DNA of 6,151 nucleotides from positions 5,497 to 11,647 of the forward strand of contig DMNR01000378.1 in assembly GCA_003452655.1 (NCBI GenBank), read 5' to 3'. The DNA is from Actinomycetota bacterium. Its GTDB lineage: Bacteria > Actinomycetota > Actinomycetes > S36-B12 > UBA10799. Of the stretch, positions 1-5,858 are shown piece after piece (position 1 is the first letter of the stretch; the number at the start of each line of letters is the position of its first letter). The position numbers were made by a program, and so were the translations under genes. The notes beneath the pieces were generated by a model that was not told where the DNA came from, did not search any database, and saw only the letters and a list, made by a program, of their open reading frames with translations.

Positions 1-1291
1 CGCTCGGACACTCGCTGGAATTCAGGCAGCCGTCAGATCTGCGCGCCCGCGCGGGTTGTCGGTCGATTTCTTGGTCGGCTCCGGCCTCGACGTGTGCGCC
101 AACAACGGCGGCGACGTGCTCACGCTTTCCGGTTCTTTCAACACCCCCGCCGTAACGTCGATCGACTGGCAAAAGCAATCTGCTTGGGTGGCGGCCGGGG
201 CTTCTATCGCTACCGTGAGCCGTGAGCTCCTCGTCCAGGGTTGGGCTTTGGCAGAGCTAGGTGGGACCGCCAGATCAACGGTCGCCGGCGCACTTGCCCT
301 CGACATGCGCGGACCCTACAACCGCGAGAACTCTTCTGATTCCGTCCTGCCTCGGACAGTCGAATTCGTTGATGGACTTGGGAACACGCGACAGTTCCGC
401 GGGTGCGAGTCGGACTCACCGGCCGTAACGGCGCTAGTCGCCGCCTTCGGACTGACCGGCGTGTGTACCGAAGTCGAACTGCCACTGCGGCCAGTGAGTA
501 CTGGTTGGATGTTGGTCGACTCAAAACGATGCGAGACGTCCGACGAGGTGTTCGCCGAATTGCTGGCGGCCCCTGCCGGGACGCACGCCCTGGCACGCAT
601 CGACCCGACCGGACAAGGCTCCGGGGTCGGGCGTGGAATCGCGGTCAGCGGCCGATACGCCCGAGTAGCTGAACTTCCCGACGTTCGTCAGGCGAACGCG
701 CTTGAGTACGTCGAGTGCACCGCGGGCCGCACTGCGGCGCGGGTACCGATGCGCTTACGCAGCACTGCGGCGAAGCGCCTGTTCAAGGGACTCACCCATC
801 GCACGGCCGCAGCCCAGCGCCAGGCTGAACTCGTTCCAATGGCTACCTTCTTTCACGGTGACAGCGAGATGCGAGCGCATAGTCGTGAAGTCGCCCAGAC
901 GATCACCTACGAATTCACGGTTCCGCTCACGGCGCGAGATTTGATCCCCGCCTTCCTCGACCGACTCAGCCGCCTGAAGGTAGTGGGACAGTCGGCCAAC
1001 ATTCAGCGCCGAGGGCCACGCGGCACCGGACCGCTCGGCGTGAGCGTCGATGGTTGGACTCTCACAACCGAACTCGACACAGACGTCCCAGGGCTTGGTC
1101 GGGTGCTTGACGATTGGGATGAGAAGGTCGCTCAACAGGGGGGCCAGGTATCGCTCGCCACCGACACCAGGATTCGTGGCGACCTGATTGCGGCCATGTA
1201 TCCCGAACTCGCCAAATGGCGAGAGCTGCGAACCTACCTGGATCCGGCAGGTCGCTTTTCGTCGAATCTCGCACGGCGGTTGTCACTGTGA
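1..1291 (+). CDS. DprE1-like FAD-dependent oxidoreductase (5' end outside window), active site altered
   Basis: The frame is open to the left edge (first whole codon at base 2), so the gene starts outside the window; about 429 residues are visible against roughly 460 for DprE1. The first part is a PCMH-type FAD-binding domain (about residues 1-150), including AELGGTARSTVAGALALD and AAFGLTGVCTEVEL. The rest matches the C-terminal substrate domain of DprE1: GRGIAVSGRYARVAELP, TYEFTVP, GPRGTGPLG, DGW, AAMYPELAKW, and the ending LARRLSL. DprE1 oxidises decaprenylphosphoryl ribose to the 2-keto form for arabinan synthesis. Compared with M. tuberculosis DprE1 recalled from memory, His132 is Arg (308-310), Cys387 is Thr (1064-1066) and Lys418 is Thr (1160-1162). 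Homology to DprE1 seems clear, but the same reaction is doubtful. A TTG at base 56 lies inside the FAD domain and is not a credible start. The stop TGA overlaps the next gene's start. Confidence 0.75.
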   Translation, partial: ARTLAGIQAAVRSARPRGLSVDFLVGSGLDVCANNGGDVLTLSGSFNTPAVTSIDWQKQSAWVAAGASIATVSRELLVQGWALAELGGTARSTVAGALALDMRGPYNRENSSDSVLPRTVEFVDGLGNTRQFRGCESDSPAVTALVAAFGLTGVCTEVELPLRPVSTGWMLVDSKRCETSDEVFAELLAAPAGTHALARIDPTGQGSGVGRGIAVSGRYARVAELPDVRQANALEYVECTAGRTAARVPMRLRSTAAKRLFKGLTHRTAAAQRQAELVPMATFFHGDSEMRAHSREVAQTITYEFTVPLTARDLIPAFLDRLSRLKVVGQSANIQRRGPRGTGPLGVSVDGWTLTTELDTDVPGLGRVLDDWDEKVAQQGGQVSLATDTRIRGDLIAAMYPELAKWRELRTYLDPAGRFSSNLARRLSL

Positions 1292-2037
1292 TTGACGGGG
1301 TCGGGAATGTCTCGAGCGTGCTCGTGGTGGGAGCGGCAAACCCCCTGTGTCTGGCAACAGTTGACCGGCTGGTGGGCCCACGCCTTTCACGGGTCTATGC
1401 CCTCGACAGCAATCCGGACTCACTGACCCGCGGTGCCCAACGGATTCACGACTACGGAGTGCCCAACGTATCTGCGACCTGGTATCCGAGCCGCGACCCG
1501 GTGGCACAGCGCGCAGCGGTTGCTGGGGCCTTTGACAACGGCGATATCGATGTGGTCGTAATTGGCCCGAGTCCCCGGATTGAGACTGCGCGGACAGATC
1601 CGACTGCCATTGAAGACGACACCGAATACCTCGAACGCGCACTGATCGACATCGTGAACCTCGCTGGGCAATGCGCAACGTCAATCGCCCAGCAGGGTCA
1701 CGGGGTAATCACCCTGTTCACGCACACACCAAGGAGGGTGTCCTCCGACCTCGACCACGACTACTGCGCTGCAATGGCGGCGCTACACCTGCTTGCACCA
1801 TCGATTGCGAAGGTTGCATCGGCAAATGGTGGAAAGACCATCTGTGCAGCAATCGACCCCGCCCGAGATCCGAACGCTACAGCGGACCCCGCCAAACGCA
1901 GCGCAACGATGAGCCCACTAGAAGTTGCCAGCGAGCTTGTTCCGGCGATCGTGGCGCGGAAGAAGCGCAGGGACCTCGACGTCATCGTGCTACCCCGCTC
2001 GCTGCGCCACAGCACTCTGCGGATCGGGCGGCGTTAA
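1288..2037 (+). CDS. DprE2-like short-chain dehydrogenase relative, catalytic residues not conserved
   Basis: This encodes 249 residues, against about 254 for DprE2. The GTG start at 1288 is chosen because it forms a GTGA overlap with the upstream stop and because the N-terminus (IDGVGNVSSVLVVG) lines up with the start of DprE2 (LDAVGNPQTVLLLGG, from memory). The fold looks like a Rossmann short-chain dehydrogenase: a first beta strand ending at Gly15, then DIDVVVIG near residue 86. DprE2 reduces the keto intermediate made by DprE1, so the gene order matches the classic pair. Key positions are changed: the nucleotide loop reads GAANPLC, with Cys21 where the second conserved Gly is expected. 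Tyr159 is present, but Met163 replaces the Lys of the YxxxK motif, and the Ser region reads LFTHTP. The C-terminus is basic and lacks the hydrophobic tail of DprE2. No clear Shine-Dalgarno sequence is seen, so translation probably couples to the upstream gene. It may be an inactive partner or bind something else. Confidence 0.7.
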   Translation: MIDGVGNVSSVLVVGAANPLCLATVDRLVGPRLSRVYALDSNPDSLTRGAQRIHDYGVPNVSATWYPSRDPVAQRAAVAGAFDNGDIDVVVIGPSPRIETARTDPTAIEDDTEYLERALIDIVNLAGQCATSIAQQGHGVITLFTHTPRRVSSDLDHDYCAAMAALHLLAPSIAKVASANGGKTICAAIDPARDPNATADPAKRSATMSPLEVASELVPAIVARKKRRDLDVIVLPRSLRHSTLRIGRR

Positions 2038-2056
2038 GCGCCGCCTGCAATTCTTT
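2025..2056 (+). terminator. Rho-independent terminator after the DprE1/DprE2-like pair
   Basis: GGCGGCG (2027-2033) pairs perfectly with CGCCGCC (2039-2045) around the 5-base loop TTAAG. G2026-T2046 and C2025-G2047 can extend the stem. It is followed by the U-rich AATTCTTT (2049-2056). The TAA stop of the upstream gene sits inside the loop. On the minus strand the same hairpin forms downstream of polA, but without a U-rich tail, so it should work mainly for the plus-strand pair. Confidence 0.7.
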
Positions 2057-2067
2057 GACGAGTGCCC

Positions 2068-4773
2068 CTAATGGGCAGCGTCGTGCCAACTGCGGCCGAG
2101 CCCGACGGATACGGCCAACGGAACCAACAGGTCGGCCGCCCGTGCCATCTGATCCCGGATCAACTCCGTCGCACGTTCGGACTCACCTGGACCAACCTCG
2201 AGGACGAGTTCGTCGTGGACCTGCAGCAGGATGCGAGTCTTCATATCGGCAGCCTTGAGACCGCGATCCACATTGAGCATCGCGACCTTGACGAGGTCCG
2301 CCGCCGAACCTTGGATAGGCGCGTTCAACGCCATCCGCTCCGCCATTTCGCGGCGTTGTCGATTGTCACTATTGAGGTCCGGCAGGTAGCGGCGTCGCCC
2401 CAAGAGTGTCTCCGTGTATCCGGTCAACCGAGCCCGCTCAACGGCTTCATTGAGATAGTCAGCAACAGCCCCAAAACGCTCAAAGTAGTCATCCATCATC
2501 TGCTTCGCTTCACCGGCCGAAATCCCGAGTTGTTGGGACAAGCCGAACGCACTTAAGCCATACGCCAAGCCATAGGACATCGCTTTGATTCTGCGACGCT
2601 GCTCTGCATCCACGTCTTGAGGTTGCACCCCAAAGACCTCCGCTGCCATCGTCGAATGAAGGTCCTCGCCGCTAGCAAAGGTCTCGATCAGTTTGTCGTC
2701 ACCAGACAAATGAGCCATGATCCGCATCTCAATTTGGCTGTAGTCCGCGGTAAGCAGCGCTTCGTAGCCCTGCCCAACGATGAACCCGGCCCGAATCCGG
2801 CGACCCTCTTCCGTGCGGATCGGAATGTTTTGCAGATTCGGATCGGTGCTGCTCAGCCGGCCAGTCGCGGCAATCGTCTGCTGAAACGTGGTGTGGATCC
2901 GATCATGCGCATCTGTCAGTGGAAGCAGGCCAGCCACGGTTTGACGCAACTTGGTGACTTCGCGCCAGCGAAGCAATACGTCCGGCAGTGGGTCGTCACT
3001 TACTTCCGACAACCACTGCAGGGCGTCTGCGTCGGTCGTGAAGCCGGTCTTTGTCTTCTTGGTCTTGGGGAGTCCTCTTTCGCCGAAGAGAATCTCCTGC
3101 AACTGCTTCGGTGAACCGAGGTTGAAGTCGCGACCGGCCAGTTCATACGCGGACTGCTGTGCGTCCGAGATCTCCCTCGCGTAGTCGGCCTCGACCTGCT
3201 GGAGGTACGGAACATCCAGACAGATCCCATCACGCTCCATCTGGGCAAGCAGTGTGACGAGCGGGAGTTCAACCTCGCGAAGCAGCGATTCTCCCCCGCG
3301 TTCCTGGACCTGGATCGCCAAGACATCAGCCAGAATCTTGATTGCGCGCGCACGTGCCCCGAGGGCGTCGCGGGCAGCTGCACCATCGTCAATCTCCAGC
3401 GTCAGTTGTCCGCCGGAGCCATCCGATGTCGGCAAACTCGCGTGCAAGAACCGCTCCGCCAGATCCTCAACGGTCAACGCACGTTGCCCGGCCAAGACCA
3501 AGTAGGCGGACAGTTCGATGTCAGCACGTAGCCCTCGGACCGTCATCCCGCGAGCTGCGAACGCGAGCATCACGCCCTTGGCGGCGTGCATGACCTTTCC
3601 CTGGCCTTCGTCTGCCAACCACTTCGCCAGCGAGGTCTCGTCCGAGGTACCCAGCTGACTTGGGTCGAACCACACGGCCTCGCCATTCTCGCCAGAGATC
3701 GCGACCGAGTAGACCTCCCCGGTTCCAGCACCCCAGACTCCGTCGATCGCAAGCGCCAGCAACTCGTTGCGGTCTTCAACGTGGACCTTGAGCCAAGCTG
3801 CCAGGTCCCCATCTGATTGCACCTGGACAAGATCGCCAGCGAATACGTCGGGCTTCCCGGTCGCAGGCACCGCACCACCCTCGGCAGCGATGAGGTCGAA
3901 GAGACGATCGCGAAGAACGCGAAACTGGAGCGCATCAAAGACCTCATGCACCCGTTCGGAGTCAAATTCTGGGCGTCTCAACCCGCTGACACCAACCTCA
4001 AGCGGAACATCGCGAACGAGTTCCGTTAACTCGCGATTGCGGCGGACCTGGTCGACATGCTCGCGCAGGGCGATGCCCACCTTGCCCCCGACACTCTCAG
4101 CGTTCTCCAACAGGGCGTCGAGTGAGCCGTACTCCCGGATCCACTTCGTCGCTGTCTTCTCCCCGACGCTCGGGATATTCGGAAGGTTGTCGGAGGGATC
4201 ACCTCGAAGCGCCGCGAAGTCGGGGTACTGCGCGGGAGTCAGGCCGTACTTTTCCTCAACCTGTGTTGGCCCCATCCGAGCGAGGTCGGACACGCCCTTC
4301 TTCGGATACAGAACTGTCGTGTGATCGTTGACAAGTTGAAATGCGTCACGGTCACCGGTGAGCAGCAGTACGTCAAAGTCCTCCGCCACGGCCTCGGTCG
4401 TCAGCGTCGCAAGAATGTCGTCCGCTTCAAAACCGTCAACCTTCAACGCCGGGATACCCATCGCGTCGAGAACTTCAATAATCAGGTCAACCTGGCCCTT
4501 GAATTCACTTGGTGACGCGGCACGATTTGCCTTGTACTCCGGGAAAACTTCCGTGCGAAATGTCCTGCGGGACACATCAAACGCGACCGCAACATGCGTC
4601 GGCTTCTCATCTCGAAGCGTATTGATCAACATCGAGGTAAACCCGTACACAGCATTCGTAGCCTGACCGGTCGTGGTCGAGAAGTTCTCAACTGGCAATG
4701 CGAAGAATGCGCGATACGCCAGAGAATGGCCATCGACGAGTAAGAGTTTTCGGTCCTGGCGGTCAGCAGTCAC
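2068..4773 (-). CDS. polA: DNA polymerase I (5'-nuclease and polymerase; proofreading domain degenerate)
   Basis: This 901-residue, full-length DNA polymerase I fills gaps and removes RNA primers in replication and repair. The 5'-nuclease domain (about 1-300) has its metal ligands Asp14, Asp66, Glu116, Asp118, Asp119, Asp141 and Asp143, plus a helix-hairpin-helix region at NLPNIPSVGEKTA. The middle domain (about 310-490) occupies the 3'-5' exonuclease position but lacks the DxE motif (only Asp344 in LAIDGVWG) and the later acidic residues, so proofreading is probably absent, as in mycobacteria. The polymerase domain has TGRLSSTDPNLQNIP, motif A (DYSQIEMRI, Asp677), motif B (RRIKAMSYGLAYG, Lys730, Tyr734) and motif C (VHDELV, Asp854, Glu855). 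The spacing of Asp677 to Asp854 equals Asp705 to Asp882 in E. coli. Start is GTG at 4773, stop TAG. The gene is divergent from the thioesterase gene and convergent with the DprE2-like gene. Confidence 0.97.
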   Translation of the reverse strand: MTADRQDRKLLLVDGHSLAYRAFFALPVENFSTTTGQATNAVYGFTSMLINTLRDEKPTHVAVAFDVSRRTFRTEVFPEYKANRAASPSEFKGQVDLIIEVLDAMGIPALKVDGFEADDILATLTTEAVAEDFDVLLLTGDRDAFQLVNDHTTVLYPKKGVSDLARMGPTQVEEKYGLTPAQYPDFAALRGDPSDNLPNIPSVGEKTATKWIREYGSLDALLENAESVGGKVGIALREHVDQVRRNRELTELVRDVPLEVGVSGLRRPEFDSERVHEVFDALQFRVLRDRLFDLIAAEGGAVPATGKPDVFAGDLVQVQSDGDLAAWLKVHVEDRNELLALAIDGVWGAGTGEVYSVAISGENGEAVWFDPSQLGTSDETSLAKWLADEGQGKVMHAAKGVMLAFAARGMTVRGLRADIELSAYLVLAGQRALTVEDLAERFLHASLPTSDGSGGQLTLEIDDGAAARDALGARARAIKILADVLAIQVQERGGESLLREVELPLVTLLAQMERDGICLDVPYLQQVEADYAREISDAQQSAYELAGRDFNLGSPKQLQEILFGERGLPKTKKTKTGFTTDADALQWLSEVSDDPLPDVLLRWREVTKLRQTVAGLLPLTDAHDRIHTTFQQTIAATGRLSSTDPNLQNIPIRTEEGRRIRAGFIVGQGYEALLTADYSQIEMRIMAHLSGDDKLIETFASGEDLHSTMAAEVFGVQPQDVDAEQRRRIKAMSYGLAYGLSAFGLSQQLGISAGEAKQMMDDYFERFGAVADYLNEAVERARLTGYTETLLGRRRYLPDLNSDNRQRREMAERMALNAPIQGSAADLVKVAMLNVDRGLKAADMKTRILLQVHDELVLEVGPGESERATELIRDQMARAADLLVPLAVSVGLGRSWHDAAH

Positions 4774-4780
4774 GTCAGCG

Positions 4781-4786
4781 ATCCTA
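4781..4786 (-). promoter_or_regulatory. Candidate -10 element for polA (possibly leaderless)
   Basis: Read on the minus strand this is TAGGAT, which fits the TANNNT pattern of actinobacterial -10 elements. Seven bases (CGCTGAC) separate it from the GTG start, so a transcript would begin at or one base before the start codon. I see no convincing -35 element. The AGGA within it could instead be a Shine-Dalgarno site 8 bases before GTG, in which case the promoter lies further upstream, inside the thioesterase gene. Confidence 0.45.
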
Positions 4787-4790
4787 GGCT
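4785..4790 (+). promoter_or_regulatory. Candidate -10 element for the thioesterase gene (possibly leaderless)
   Basis: TAGGCT fits TANNNT and is followed by 6 bases (GGGGCT) and then the ATG at 4797, which would place the transcript start at about the A of ATG. It overlaps the candidate polA -10 through the palindrome CCTAGG (4783-4788). No clear -35 is seen. The GGGG right before ATG is too close to be a normal Shine-Dalgarno site. Confidence 0.45.
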
Positions 4791-4796
4791 GGGGCT

Positions 4797-5255
4797 ATGA
4801 CGACCCCGAGCAGCGAATCCCCGGATATGAACGCGATTGCCAAGGCTGTCTTCGACGGCACCCAAGCCTCCGTCGCCGGAAGCCTCGTCGAACGGATGGA
4901 AATCTCCGTCGACGAAGTCTCGCCAGACCGAATAGTCGGCTCAATGCCCGTCGCGGGCAATACCCAGCCATACGGGCTGCTGCACGGTGGTGCGAGCGCG
5001 GTCCTGGCCGAGACCCTTGGGTCCATCGGTTCAGCGGTTCACGGCGCCGCGTTGGGCAAACTGCCGGTTGGCATCGAACTGTCATGCACTCACCACCGCG
5101 CCGCCCGTTCCGGGCGTGTCCGTGGAATTGCGACACCGTTGTCGCTTGGTCGAACGTTGGCAACGTGGCAAATCGAGATCAAGGATGACGACGATCGACT
5201 GATCTGCACGTCACGTCTGACCTGCATGCTTCGTGACGCACCACCCGGCACCTAA
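4797..5255 (+). CDS. Hotdog-fold acyl-CoA thioesterase, MenI/YdiI-like (PaaI superfamily)
   Basis: This 152-residue cytosolic protein covers a single hotdog domain; such proteins usually work as tetramers that hydrolyse an acyl-CoA. The core GLLHGGASAVLAETLGS carries the family His63 and the likely catalytic Glu72, spaced as His54 and Glu63 are in E. coli YdiI. Further matches to YdiI (from memory) are HRAARSGRVRG, LGRTLATWQIEI and CTSRLT. YdiI is MenI, which releases dihydroxynaphthoate from its CoA ester in menaquinone synthesis, so that substrate is plausible here; other aromatic-CoA esters are possible in this superfamily. About 25 N-terminal residues precede the conserved domain. The ATG at 4797 is the first start after the divergent polA start; Met11 (4827) is an alternative. 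Enzyme family is secure, substrate is inference. It stands alone between polA (divergent) and the pdtaR gene (convergent). Confidence 0.9.
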   Translation: MTTPSSESPDMNAIAKAVFDGTQASVAGSLVERMEISVDEVSPDRIVGSMPVAGNTQPYGLLHGGASAVLAETLGSIGSAVHGAALGKLPVGIELSCTHHRAARSGRVRGIATPLSLGRTLATWQIEIKDDDDRLICTSRLTCMLRDAPPGT

Positions 5256-5256
5256 G

Positions 5257-5280
5257 TCCGACCAACCAACTCAGGTCGGA
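5257..5280. terminator. Candidate bidirectional hairpin between convergent genes
   Basis: TCCGACC (5257-5263) and GGTCGGA (5274-5280) form a perfect 7-bp stem with a 10-base loop. It starts 2 bases after the thioesterase stop and covers the TGA stop and last codons of the pdtaR gene. No U-rich tract follows on either strand, so it is at best a weak terminator or a transcript-end stabiliser. Confidence 0.35.
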
Positions 5281-5858
5281 GCCTTCTCGCTTTCGGCGAT
5301 CACCACCGCAGCCACGGCATCCATCGACATTCGTCCGTCCATCGCCGCCTTCTGCAACCACCGAAAGCTCGCCGATTCATCCATGCCGTACTTGGACTGC
5401 AGGATCCCTTTGGCACGTTCGATCGCTTTTCGGGCGGCGAGCTTTTCTGCCAGGTCACCAAGTTCGGCGGTCAGCGAAGCCTTCTCCGCAAACCGACTTC
5501 GAGCAACCTCGATCGCTGGACGAAGGTCAGAAGGATCAATCGGCTTGACCAGGAATGCCATCACGCCGGCACCGTTTGCCCGGTCCACCAACTCCGGTTG
5601 ACTGAACGCCGTCAGCATGACCACCGCGGTAGAACCCAACGCAGAGATTTCCTCCGCGGCGGTTAGGCCGTCGAGCACAGGCATCTTCACGTCGAGAATC
5701 GCTACTTCAGGGCTCAATTCCGAGACCAAGCGCACTGCCGTAGCACCGTCACTGGCAGTACCCACAACGTCATACCCAAGTTCCGACAACATCTCGGCCA
5801 AATCAATTCTGATCAGCGACTCATCTTCGGCGATGACGACACGCACGGGTTCATTCAT
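5271..5858 (-). CDS. pdtaR: ANTAR response regulator, PdtaR-like RNA-binding antiterminator
   Basis: This encodes 195 residues, close to the 205 of M. tuberculosis PdtaR (Rv1626), which it resembles throughout. The receiver domain (about 5-122) has acidic residues Glu11 and Asp12, phosphoacceptor Asp56 in ILDVKMP, Thr83 in MLTAFSQ and Lys105 in FLVKP. A short coiled linker (about 125-142) leads to the ANTAR domain (about 134-190), with ERAKGILQSKYGM, ASFRWLQKAAMD and the final helix. ANTAR proteins bind paired hairpins in mRNA leaders and prevent termination once phosphorylated; the usual kinase is PdtaS, which is not in this window. The ATG at 5858 is chosen because the receiver domain begins right after it. 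A start at 5981 would add 41 residues with no family match. There is no good Shine-Dalgarno site. The start overlaps the stop of the NDH-2 gene by 8 bases (ATGAATGA), which suggests coupled translation. Confidence 0.93.
   Translation of the reverse strand: MNEPVRVVIAEDESLIRIDLAEMLSELGYDVVGTASDGATAVRLVSELSPEVAILDVKMPVLDGLTAAEEISALGSTAVVMLTAFSQPELVDRANGAGVMAFLVKPIDPSDLRPAIEVARSRFAEKASLTAELGDLAEKLAARKAIERAKGILQSKYGMDESASFRWLQKAAMDGRMSMDAVAAVVIAESEKAPT

Noticed and set aside
729..772. Direct repeat GCACTGCGGCG (729-739 and 762-772)
   Set aside because: It is only 11 bases, in frame, and encodes similar TAA-containing segments of the DprE1-like protein; most likely chance or codon bias.
1216..1287. 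Upstream ATG start (1216) for the DprE2-like gene
   Set aside because: It would overlap the conserved C-terminus of the DprE1-like protein by 76 bases; family similarity begins at the GTG at 1288.
56..1291. TTG at base 56 as the start of the DprE1-like gene
   Set aside because: The frame is open upstream to the window edge, and the FAD-domain similarity (IQAAVRSARPRGLSV) begins before this codon.
1671..2258. Plus-strand frame of 195 residues running across the DprE2-like gene end into polA
   Set aside because: It is Arg/Pro-rich without motifs, passes through the terminator hairpin, and overlaps two recognisable genes.
2062..2556. Plus-strand reading frame of 164 residues opposite polA
   Set aside because: It lies antisense to the conserved polymerase domain, has no recognisable motif, and is one of several such frames expected opposite a GC-rich gene.
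3767..4324. Plus-strand reading frame of 185 residues opposite the 5'-nuclease part of polA
   Set aside because: The composition is Ser/Arg/Thr-rich, typical of an out-of-frame translation, and the polA frame here carries all conserved nuclease residues.
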